Source: Acidobacteriota bacterium (lineage in GTDB: Bacteria; Acidobacteriota; Thermoanaerobaculia; UBA5066; Gp7-AA6). Taken from it: a DNA stretch of 35,535 nt. The stretch's first letter is position 1. The number at the start of each line of letters is the position of its first letter. Of the stretch, positions 23,897 through 29,953 are shown piece after piece. The notes below the pieces were generated by a model. The model did no database searches. It saw nothing but the letters and a program-made list of their open reading frames with translations, and was not told the DNA's origin. The DNA is taken from the NCBI GenBank assembly GCA_027307335.1, contig DAHUXD010000039.1, positions 75,625-111,159 on the forward strand, in the 5' to 3' direction. Made by a program: the position numbers and the translations under genes.

Positions 23897-24085
23897 ATGA
23901 TCAAGAGGGAAACCCCGGCGGTCGCGTCCAACGCGCACCACCGGGCGCTGCGCCGATGTCACGGCTGCGGCGCGTACGCGCGTCCGGCGGCCGAGCCCGT
24001 CGGCGGCCGCCTGGTGTGCGAGAAGTGCTTCGACAAGGCGCAGCGCTCCGGCGCGCGCGAGACGATCGTCATCGCGGAGGCCTGA
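23897..24085 (+). CDS. 62-residue zinc-binding (Cys4) peptide
   Basis: The start ATG 23897 is set by the strong ribosome site AAAGGAGATCCGG; a longer in-frame reading from 23831 has none. The protein has CHGC at about 22-25 and CEKC at about 42-45, a four-Cys zinc knuckle with a Gly-rich turn between. It is basic at the N-terminus and ends in a beta-like ETIVIAEA. It resembles DksA/TraR or ClpX-type small zinc ribbons only loosely. Function unknown; it lies 46 bases before pyrK and may be cotranscribed with it. Confidence 0.7.
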   Translation: MIKRETPAVASNAHHRALRRCHGCGAYARPAAEPVGGRLVCEKCFDKAQRSGARETIVIAEA

Positions 24086-24131
24086 TCGCGGTCGTGGAGG
24101 CGTCGTCCTCCTCGCTTAGAATGGCGCCCCG

Positions 24132-24920
24132 GTGAAAGCCGATCACCGAGCGACGCTGACGCGGCGCCAGATCTTCTCTCCCGGCCTCTTTTCCGTCACG
24201 TTCGATTGCCCGGACCTCGCCCGCGCGGTCCTGCCCGGACAGTTCGCGATGCTGGAGGTGCCCGAGCGTGCGCAGCCGTACCTGCGGCGCGCATACTCGG
24301 TCGCGGATGCGGATGCGGGGGCCGGCACGGTCGAGTTCCTGATCAAGACGATCGGCCGCGGCACGCGCGCGCTCGAGCGGATGCCGGAGCGGTCGACCGT
24401 GCGCCTGCTCGGACCGATGGGGAACGCGTTCACGGTCGCGGATCTGCCGCGCGGCGCGCGGGTCGCGATCGTCGCGGGCGGGATCGGGGCGGCGCCGTTC
24501 CCGGCCCTGCTCCGGGGGATCGCGAAGGCGGGGTTGTCCGCCGATTTTTTCCTCGGCGGACGCAACGCGAAGGAGCTGTCGATCCGGGCGCGGTTCGACG
24601 GGCTCGTGCCGGGCGAAACGGTGCTCGCGTCGGACGACGGGGCGCTCGGCGAGAAGGGGTTCGTCACCGAGGCGCTCGCGCGGCGGCTCGGCGCGGGGAC
24701 GCGCTACGCCCGGCTGTACGCGTGCGGGCCGATGCCGATGTTCGCGGCGCTCGCGAAGGTGGTCGGACCGGCGCGGCTCCCGTCGGAGTTCTCGACCGAG
24801 GCGGAGATGGGCTGCGGCTTCGGCGCATGCCTCGGCTGCGTGATACCGGGGACCGAGAAGCCGTTCATCGTCTCGTGCAGCGAGGGGCCGATCCTGAGCC
24901 CGGAGAAGATCCAGTGGTGA
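24132..24920 (+). CDS. pyrK: Dihydroorotate dehydrogenase electron transfer subunit
   Basis: This 262-residue iron-sulfur flavoprotein passes electrons from PyrD to NAD+. The FAD domain has QPYLRRAYSVADAD (RxYS motif, about 50-60), then a PMGNAF loop. The NAD-binding part starts at RVAIVAGGIGAAPFPAL. The 2Fe-2S motif is EMGCGFGACLGCVIPG with a fourth Cys in VSCSEGP. All match the PyrK branch of the ferredoxin-reductase family, with normal length. The start is GTG 24132. pyrD follows after 102 bases that hold two halves of the dispersed repeat, an unusual insertion between subunits of one enzyme. Confidence 0.93.
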   Translation: MKADHRATLTRRQIFSPGLFSVTFDCPDLARAVLPGQFAMLEVPERAQPYLRRAYSVADADAGAGTVEFLIKTIGRGTRALERMPERSTVRLLGPMGNAFTVADLPRGARVAIVAGGIGAAPFPALLRGIAKAGLSADFFLGGRNAKELSIRARFDGLVPGETVLASDDGALGEKGFVTEALARRLGAGTRYARLYACGPMPMFAALAKVVGPARLPSEFSTEAEMGCGFGACLGCVIPGTEKPFIVSCSEGPILSPEKIQW

Positions 24921-24930
24921 GAAACGGCGC

Positions 24931-25013
24931 GGGCGGCCGCAAGGGCCGCCCCTACGGGTGTCACCGCGCACTCGGCAACGGGTGTGTAGGGGCGGGGCTT
25001 GTCCCCGCCCGCG
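24931..25013. repeat. Dispersed repeat halves in swapped order between pyrK and pyrD
   Basis: The right half (GGGCGGCCGCAAGGGCCGCC then CCTAC, 24931-24955) comes first. A 29-base spacer follows, then the left half (TGTAGGGGCGGGGCTTGTCC then CCGCCCGCG, 24985-25013). This order is what two adjacent units would leave if their outer halves were lost. Each half is a hairpin, so the pyrK-pyrD message would contain two stem-loops. Confidence 0.8.
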
Positions 25014-25022
25014 CGAGGCACG

Positions 25023-25976
25023 ATGTCTGACCCTCTGGCCGTCACCCTCGGCCCACTCACCCTGAACAACCCGATCCTCACCGCCTCCGGCACCTTCGGC
25101 TACGGGCTCGAGTTCACCGACTTCGTCGACCTCGCGGCGATCGGCGGCCTCTGCACGAAGGGCCTGTCGTTGAAGCCCCACGCCGGCAACGCGCCGCCGC
25201 GCATCTGCGAGACGCCGGCGGGGATGCTCAACGCGATCGGGCTCCAGAACGTCGGCGTCGAGGCGTTCGTGTCGGAGAAGCTGCCGAAGCTCCGCGCTTG
25301 CGGCGCGACGGTGATCGCCAACGTATGGGGCGATCTCGAGGACGACTACGTCACGGTCGTCCGCGCCCTCGAGGGCGCCGACGGCATCGCGGCCGTCGAG
25401 CTCAACATCTCGTGCCCCAACGTGCGGCAGGGCGGGATGCTCTTCGGCAACTCGCCGCCGCTGACGCGCGCGCTCGTCGCGAAGGTTCGCGCCGCGACGC
25501 GGCGGCCGCTCATCGTGAAGCTCTCGCCGAACGCCCCCGACCTCGTCGAGTCTGCGCGCGCGGCGCGCGAGGCGGGCGCCGACATCCTGTCGCTCGTGAA
25601 CACGTTCGTCGGCATGGCGATCGCCCCGGAGACCGCGAGGCCGCGCATCTCCTTCGGCACCGGCGGCCTCTCGGGTCCCGCGATCCGCCCGCTCGCGGTG
25701 CGGATGGTGTACCAGGTCGCGAAGGCGCTGCCGGGCGTGCCGCTCATGGGCATCGGCGGCATCGCGGAGCTGTCGGACGTCCTCGAGTTCCTCGCGGCGG
25801 GCGCGACCGCGATCCAGGTCGGCACGGCGAACTTCAAGGACCCCGGCGTCTCGGGCCGGCTCGTGAAGGAGCTTACGGACTACTGCGCGGCGAGGAAGAC
25901 GACGGTCGCGGCGCTCGTCGGCCGCGCGCATCGCGGGGGCGGCCGCGTCGGCGGCGCGGCGGGAGCCGAGGGATGA
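25023..25976 (+). CDS. pyrD: Dihydroorotate dehydrogenase, class 1B catalytic subunit
   Basis: This 317-residue FMN enzyme oxidises dihydroorotate to orotate with PyrK. Landmarks are NPILTASGTFGYG, TKGLSLKPHAGNAPPRICETPAGMLNAIGLQN, ELNISCPNV (the class 1 active-site Cys), PLIVKLSPNAPD, LVNTFVGMAI, the FMN phosphate loop GIGGIAE, and GATAIQVGTAN. The class 1B assignment rests on the Cys in the active-site loop and the adjacent pyrK. The last 15 or so residues (RGGGRVGGAAGAEG) are a low-complexity tail. ATG 25023 is taken because homology starts at once; a longer start at 24999 would translate repeat sequence. The stop overlaps the pyrF ATG. Confidence 0.95.
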   Translation: MSDPLAVTLGPLTLNNPILTASGTFGYGLEFTDFVDLAAIGGLCTKGLSLKPHAGNAPPRICETPAGMLNAIGLQNVGVEAFVSEKLPKLRACGATVIANVWGDLEDDYVTVVRALEGADGIAAVELNISCPNVRQGGMLFGNSPPLTRALVAKVRAATRRPLIVKLSPNAPDLVESARAAREAGADILSLVNTFVGMAIAPETARPRISFGTGGLSGPAIRPLAVRMVYQVAKALPGVPLMGIGGIAELSDVLEFLAAGATAIQVGTANFKDPGVSGRLVKELTDYCAARKTTVAALVGRAHRGGGRVGGAAGAEG

Positions 25977-26677
25977 ACGCGTCCGGCCGCGTCTGCATCG
26001 CCCTCGACTATCCCCGCGGCGCGGAGGCCGTCGCGATGGCGCAGCGCCTGGCCGGCCGCGCCGGATGGATGAAGGTCGGCCTCGAGGTCTTCGTCGCCGA
26101 GGGGCCGGCGCTCGTCGAGAGGATCGCGACGACGGGCGCGCGCGTGTTCCTCGACCTCAAGTTCCACGACATCCCGGCGACGGTCGCGGGCGCGGTGGCG
26201 TCGGCGGCGCGCTCGGGGGCCACCATGGTGAACGTGCACGCCTCCGGCGGCCGCGCGATGCTCGAGGCGGCGCGCCAGGCGGCGGACGCGGCGGGGCTGC
26301 CGAAACTGATCGCGGTGACGCTCCTGACCTCGCTCGATCTCGCCGCGCTCACGGACCTGCCGATGGCGGGCACGCCCGAGGGCATCGCCCGACGCCTCGC
26401 GGTGCTCGCGCAGCGTTGCGGTCTCGACGGCGTCGTGTGCTCGGCCACGGATCTCGCGGCGATCCGCGGCGCGTGCGGCCCGGATTTCCTCACGGTCGTG
26501 CCGGGAATCCGCCCCGCCGGCGCCGACGTCCAGGACCAGAAGCGCATCGCGACGCCGGCGTCCGCGGTCGCCGCCGGCGCGGACATCCTGGTGATCGGAA
26601 GGCCGGTGACGGGAGCGCCCGATCCCCCCGCAGCGCTCGACCGGATCCTGAGCGAGATCTCGGCGCCCCGCCTGTAG
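25973..26677 (+). CDS. pyrF: Orotidine 5'-phosphate decarboxylase
   Basis: This 234-residue TIM-barrel enzyme decarboxylates OMP to UMP, the last step of UMP synthesis. Landmarks are the N-terminal CIALDYPRG, WMKVGLEVFVAEGP, the catalytic DLKFHDIPATV (Lys and two Asp), NVHASGG, AVTLLTS, VCSATD, VVPGIRPAG and the phosphate loop ILVIGRPVTGA. ATG 25973 overlaps the pyrD stop (ATGA), so the two are coupled. The TAG stop (26675-26677) is inside a dispersed repeat unit (TGTAGGGG), so the repeat provides the end of the gene. Confidence 0.95.
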   Translation: MNASGRVCIALDYPRGAEAVAMAQRLAGRAGWMKVGLEVFVAEGPALVERIATTGARVFLDLKFHDIPATVAGAVASAARSGATMVNVHASGGRAMLEAARQAADAAGLPKLIAVTLLTSLDLAALTDLPMAGTPEGIARRLAVLAQRCGLDGVVCSATDLAAIRGACGPDFLTVVPGIRPAGADVQDQKRIATPASAVAAGADILVIGRPVTGAPDPPAALDRILSEISAPRL

Positions 26678-26705
26678 GGGCGACCCTCGCGGCCGCCCGC
26701 CCGCG
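26673..26705. repeat. Partial dispersed repeat overlapping the pyrF stop codon
   Basis: TGTAGGGGCGACCCTCGCGG runs into CCGCCCGCC. The sequence is degenerate compared with the copy at 9865-9917 and lacks the second half. Its TAG is the stop codon of pyrF. Confidence 0.65.
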
Positions 26706-26733
26706 CCACATCGCAGATAATGCGCACCCGAGC

Positions 26734-27516
26734 ATGAGCGACTGGAAAGCGCCTCACCCGGTCTGGGTCGTCGGCCACCGCGGCGCGCCGCGGCGGGCGC
26801 GGGAGAACACGATCGAGAGCCTCGACTTCGCGGAGAGCTTCGGCGTCGACGCGGTCGAGTTCGACGTCCGGCCGACCCGCGACGGCGAGGCGGTCCTGTT
26901 CCACGACGACGACGTGGTGCTCGGGACGCAGAAGATCGCGGTCCGGAGCTTCACGTGGCGCGAGATCGAGCGGCTGTCGATCCCGTCCGAGTTCGGCGAC
27001 TTCCGCATCCCGCGGCTCGAGCAGGTGTTTCACCGCTACGGCACGTCGCAGCGCTACGTGGTCGAAGTGAAGAGTTATCCCGGCATGCCGCACGGCACGA
27101 TGGCGAGGCGGATCGCGAAGCTCGCGGCCGCGTTCGGCGTCGGGGATCGCTGCCTCGTCGCGTCGTTCGACGCCGAGTTCCTGAAGCGCATGCGCGAGGC
27201 GGCGCCCGACATCGCGACGAGCTACCTCTTCGACCACCCGGTGGCGCTCCCCACGCCGGGCCAGCCGACGCCGCTCTTCCCGCCGGTCGATGCGATCGGG
27301 CCGAAGCACGAGCTCGTCTCGCCCGCGCTCCTCGCGCAGGCGGCGGCGGCGGGGCTGTCGGTCCATCCGTGGACGGTGGACGACGCGGCGGAGATCCGGA
27401 GCCTGCTGTCCTCCGGCGTCGCGTCCCTCACGACGAACGCCCCCGACGTGGCGCTCGAGATCCGCTCGGGCACCGAGATCCACGAGACCGGCCTCGCGAT
27501 TCCCCGGACCGGCTGA
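26734..27516 (+). CDS. Glycerophosphodiester phosphodiesterase
   Basis: This 260-residue GDPD-family protein hydrolyses glycerophosphodiesters to glycerol 3-phosphate and an alcohol. The catalytic residues are visible: GHRGAPRRARENTIES (His, Arg, then Glu), VEFDVRPTRDGEAVLFHDD (Glu, Asp, His), VEVKS (the conserved Lys region) and the C-terminal VHPWTVDD. No signal peptide is seen, so it should act in the cytoplasm as in the UgpQ branch. The metal is normally Ca or Mg. The start ATG 26734 begins MSDWKAPHPVWVVGHRG. The TSUP gene follows 14 bases later, suggesting one operon. Confidence 0.92.
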   Translation: MSDWKAPHPVWVVGHRGAPRRARENTIESLDFAESFGVDAVEFDVRPTRDGEAVLFHDDDVVLGTQKIAVRSFTWREIERLSIPSEFGDFRIPRLEQVFHRYGTSQRYVVEVKSYPGMPHGTMARRIAKLAAAFGVGDRCLVASFDAEFLKRMREAAPDIATSYLFDHPVALPTPGQPTPLFPPVDAIGPKHELVSPALLAQAAAAGLSVHPWTVDDAAEIRSLLSSGVASLTTNAPDVALEIRSGTEIHETGLAIPRTG

Positions 27517-27530
27517 ACGGAGGAGGCGGG

Positions 27531-27890
27531 ATGCACATCATCGGACTGCTTCTCATCGGCATCTCGGCGGGCATCTGCGCGGGCATGTTCGGGATCGGCG
27601 GCGGACTGATCATCGTGCCGGCGCTCGTCTTCTTCTACGCGATGACGCAGCACGCGGCGGTCGGCACGTCGCTCGGGGCGATCCTCCTGCCCGTGGGGGC
27701 GCTCTCGGCGTGGGTCTACTGGAAGAACGGGAACCTGAACGTCACCTACTCCCTGCTGATCGCCGCGGGCCTCCTGGTCGGCGGCTACTTCGGCGCGAAG
27801 CTCGTGCAGCCGGTCTCGGACATGACCCTGCGCCGCCTGTTCGCGGGGTTCCTGATCCTCGTCGGGGCGCGGATGTTCTTCCAGAAGTGA
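27531..27890 (+). CDS. Half-size TSUP (TauE/SafE-like) permease
   Basis: This 119-residue membrane protein starts at ATG 27531 with GGAGGAGGCGGG just before. The N-terminal motif GICAGMFGIGGGLIIVPAL is the first repeat signature of the TauE/SafE family, which moves sulfite, sulfoacetate or similar anions. Helices lie at about 3-34, 40-62, 70-88 and 96-117. Typical members are about 240-270 residues with two such halves; only one is here, so a homodimer is likely. Half-size members do exist in databases. The stop is normal and no frameshifted second half follows. Substrate unknown. Confidence 0.85.
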   Translation: MHIIGLLLIGISAGICAGMFGIGGGLIIVPALVFFYAMTQHAAVGTSLGAILLPVGALSAWVYWKNGNLNVTYSLLIAAGLLVGGYFGAKLVQPVSDMTLRRLFAGFLILVGARMFFQK

Positions 27891-27901
27891 GAAGAGAGAA
27901 T

Positions 27902-27936
27902 CCCCTCTCCCTCCGGGAGAGGGCCGGGGTGAGGGG
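27902..27936. repeat. CCCTCTCCC/GGGAGAGGG dispersed repeat, second copy
   Basis: CCCTCTCCC-TCC-GGGAGAGGG (27903-27923) is followed by CCGGGGTGAGGGG. It matches the copy at 11923-11963. It lies between the TSUP gene and the YCF48-type gene and contains a possible GTG start for the latter (27929). Confidence 0.75.
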
Positions 27937-27949
27937 AAAACTGATTGCG

Positions 27950-28954
27950 ATGGCGTTCATCGCCACCGCCTCCTCCTCCGCCTGGCTTCCCGTCCAGACT
28001 CCCTCCGCGTCCGAGCTCCGCGGCCTCGCGGCCCTCGACGCGACGCACGCGTGGGCGAGCGGCTCCGGCGGGACGGTCCTCCGGACGGGCGACGGCAAGA
28101 AATGGGAGAAGCTGCGCGCCCCCGAAGGCGGCGAGGCGCTCGACTTCCGCGACGTGGAGGCGCTCGGCGACAGGGTCGTCGTCCTCATGAGCGCCGGCCC
28201 CGGCGACGCGTCGCGCATCTACCGTTCGACCAACGGCGGCGAGACGTGGATGCTCGCGCACACGAATCCCGAGAAGGACGGCTTCTACGACGCGATCGCG
28301 TTCTTCGACGCGCAGGACGGCCTCGTGCTCGGCGACCCGGTGAACGGCAAGTTCCGCGTGCGCGCGACCCACGACGGCGGCGCGACGTGGGCGTCGGATC
28401 CCGGGCAGATCATGCCGGCGGCCTGGGAAGGGGAGGGCGCGTTCGCGGCCAGCGGCACCTGCCTCTTCGCGCTGAAGGGCGGCAACGACGCGTGGTTCGT
28501 CACGGGCGGCGCGAAGGAGGCCCGGGTCTTCCACACGACGGACCGCGGACGCGAGTGGACGGTCGCTTCGACGCCGGCGCCGGCGGGCAACGCGTCGTCG
28601 GGGCTGTTTTCGGTGGCGTTTCTGGACGCGCGACGCGGCTTCGCGTCGGGCGGCGACTACAAGCAGCCGCAGTTCAACGGCCTCAACGGCATCCGCACGG
28701 AAGACGGCGGCGCGACGTGGACCCCGTCGCCGTTGTCGGCGACGGGCTTCTACTCGGCGGTCGTCCCGGTTCCCGGCGCGAAGGACGACCTCGTCGCGGT
28801 CGGCCTCGCGGGCGAGGCCGCCTCCCACGACTCCGGCCGCTCGTGGACGAAGGCGGGCGACACCCCGATGAACGCCGCGGCGTTCACGGCGCTGGACTCG
28901 GGCTGGGCGGTCGGGCCGAAGGGAACTTCGCTGCGGCTCGCCGCGGGGCGTTAG
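27950..28954 (+). CDS. BNR/YCF48-type beta-propeller protein, probably exported
   Basis: This 334-residue protein is made of propeller blades with Asp-box signatures: STNGGETWMLA (about 93-103), THDGGATWAS (about 144-153), TTDRGREWTVA (about 198-208), TEDGGATWTPS (about 255-265) and SHDSGRSWTKA (about 296-306). It resembles photosystem-assembly YCF48-like and glycosidase-like WD/BNR proteins in acidobacteria; there is no sialidase FRIP or catalytic set, so I do not call it an enzyme. The N-terminus (MAFIATASSSA) is a weak signal. An in-frame GTG at 27929, inside the dispersed repeat, would add MRGKLIA and make a better signal peptide. The stop overlaps the convergent vapC stop. Confidence 0.82.
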   Translation: MAFIATASSSAWLPVQTPSASELRGLAALDATHAWASGSGGTVLRTGDGKKWEKLRAPEGGEALDFRDVEALGDRVVVLMSAGPGDASRIYRSTNGGETWMLAHTNPEKDGFYDAIAFFDAQDGLVLGDPVNGKFRVRATHDGGATWASDPGQIMPAAWEGEGAFAASGTCLFALKGGNDAWFVTGGAKEARVFHTTDRGREWTVASTPAPAGNASSGLFSVAFLDARRGFASGGDYKQPQFNGLNGIRTEDGGATWTPSPLSATGFYSAVVPVPGAKDDLVAVGLAGEAASHDSGRSWTKAGDTPMNAAAFTALDSGWAVGPKGTSLRLAAGR

Positions 28955-29397
28955 TCCCTTTCCTTCTCAAAGGGATTCCGCACCTTCAGGAACTCGTATT
29001 TCAGGAAGTCGCGGTCGTTCGTGTAGAGCGTCGGCACATCGTGCTGCCGGAGAAGGGCGGCGAGATGCGCGTCGGGGACGTCGTTGGCGCGGATCGAGAG
29101 GCCGCGGGTGACGTCGCGGTAGACGTCCCAGAACCCTTCCTGCTCGGAGAGCGGGCGCACATGGGGCATGGCGAGCAGCTCGGCGACGTTGCGCTCGGCC
29201 TGGTCGGCGGAAAGCGGATTCGACGACGCTGCCGGATGCGTCGCGAGGCGCAGATAACTCATGAGAGTCGGCCACCCAAGACAAAGAGTCTCCGGCCCCG
29301 TCGAGTGCTCCTCGAGAAACCTCTTCGCGCGCCCGTGGGCCGGACTCGCCGCGTCCGAGGCGTAGAGCAGAAGATTGACGTCGACGGCGAAACTCAA
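28951..29397 (-). CDS. PIN-domain ribonuclease toxin, VapC type
   Basis: This 148-residue protein starts at TTG 29397, which overlaps the antitoxin stop (TTGA), the usual coupling of a VapBC pair. The PIN motifs are visible: the first Asp in FAVDVNLLLYASD, the Glu in AERNVAELLA, the Asp of DVPDAHLAALL, and the C-terminal NDRDF. These acidic residues hold Mg for RNA cleavage. The target (tRNA or rRNA) cannot be told. The upstream antitoxin is a ribbon-helix-helix protein. The stop (28951-28953) overlaps the stop of the convergent propeller gene. Confidence 0.9.
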   Translation of the reverse strand: MSFAVDVNLLLYASDAASPAHGRAKRFLEEHSTGPETLCLGWPTLMSYLRLATHPAASSNPLSADQAERNVAELLAMPHVRPLSEQEGFWDVYRDVTRGLSIRANDVPDAHLAALLRQHDVPTLYTNDRDFLKYEFLKVRNPFEKERD

Positions 29398-29663
29398 CCC
29401 GACTGTCCTCGGGGAGGCTTCGCCAGAAGCCCTTCGTCCACCAAGGCCCGCAGCGATTCCTTGTCGGTCAGGTCCACGCGCAGCTTCATGGGCTTCGAGA
29501 TCCAATCGAGCTTTCCGGCGGGTTTGCGTCTGGAACCGTAGCGCGAGATCGCTTCGGCCAGGAGATCCGAGACGGTGCGCCCGAGGCTCTTGCCTTCCTG
29601 CTTCTGGATCCGTTTCAGATCGTCGAGAACCGGGCCGTCGATATCCACGGTAGTACGAGGCAT
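29394..29663 (-). CDS. Ribbon-helix-helix antitoxin, VapB type
   Basis: This 89-residue antitoxin starts MPRTTVDIDGPVLDDLKRIQ, the strand and first helix of a ribbon-helix-helix DNA-binding fold. EGKSLGRTVSDLLAEAISR (second helix) completes the domain. The C-terminal 40 residues form the toxin-binding tail. The gene precedes and overlaps vapC, as in most VapBC pairs. The start ATG 29663 lies only nine bases from the predicted -10, so the mRNA may be leaderless or have a very short leader; no ribosome site is visible. Autoregulation through the inverted repeat at 29663-29693 is expected. Confidence 0.88.
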   Translation of the reverse strand: MPRTTVDIDGPVLDDLKRIQKQEGKSLGRTVSDLLAEAISRYGSRRKPAGKLDWISKPMKLRVDLTDKESLRALVDEGLLAKPPRGQSG

Positions 29664-29701
29664 GATGCGGTGATGCTATTCAATAACGCATCAGATGTCA
29701 A
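29663..29701 (-). promoter_or_regulatory. vapB promoter with overlapping inverted repeat operator
   Basis: On the minus strand, TTGACA (29696-29701) and TAGCAT (29673-29678) are 17 bases apart, a strong sigma70-like pair in an unusually AT-rich pocket. The inverted repeat TGATGCG...CGCATCA (29663-29669 and 29687-29693) covers the -10 and the spacer. The antitoxin could bind it to shut the promoter. Confidence 0.65.
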
Positions 29702-29760
29702 TATCACGTTCGCGATGAGAGTTTCCGGGCTGCACCAGGGCGTCCAAGCCATCGATCCGC
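29702..29760. other. Intergenic stretch upstream of the 1214-aa gene, no gene seen
   Basis: Together with the promoter and the palindrome, this forms the 290-base gap between the vapB start and the large secreted protein gene. I see no ORF with a ribosome site here. The flank up to 29953 includes TAGAGAAT (29794-29801), a possible -10 whose -35 (TTGGGG, 29771-29776) overlaps the right arm of the palindrome. Confidence 0.4.
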
Positions 29761-29780
29761 CTCCCCAATTTTGGGGATGG
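29761..29780. promoter_or_regulatory. 20-bp palindromic motif, copy 1 (upstream of the 1214-aa/VWFA operon)
   Basis: CTCCCCAATTTTGGGGATGG contains the palindrome TCCCCAA-TT-TTGGGGA (7-bp arms). Eighteen of 20 bases are identical to the copy at 34773-34792, including bases outside the palindrome. It is 174 bases before the start of the large secreted protein gene. A transcription factor site is the likeliest reading. Confidence 0.6.
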
Positions 29781-29953
29781 CCTGCGACTCGGGTAGAGAA
29801 TAGCGTTCCTCGGCGCCCCCTCCTCGATTTTGGCGCCGGGTCGACTGCTGAGCTGATGCAAGGGTGGTGGGGATGTTCGCGATGAGCCGCCGCGCGATGC
29901 GTCTGCGTGCCGCTCGCGATGTCGGAGCCACTCGTTCAATTCCCGGCAATCGG

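Noticed and set aside
29670-29885. 71-codon plus-strand frame in the vapB/secreted-protein gap
   Set aside because: It runs over the vapB promoter and the palindrome, has no ribosome site and no recognisable sequence.
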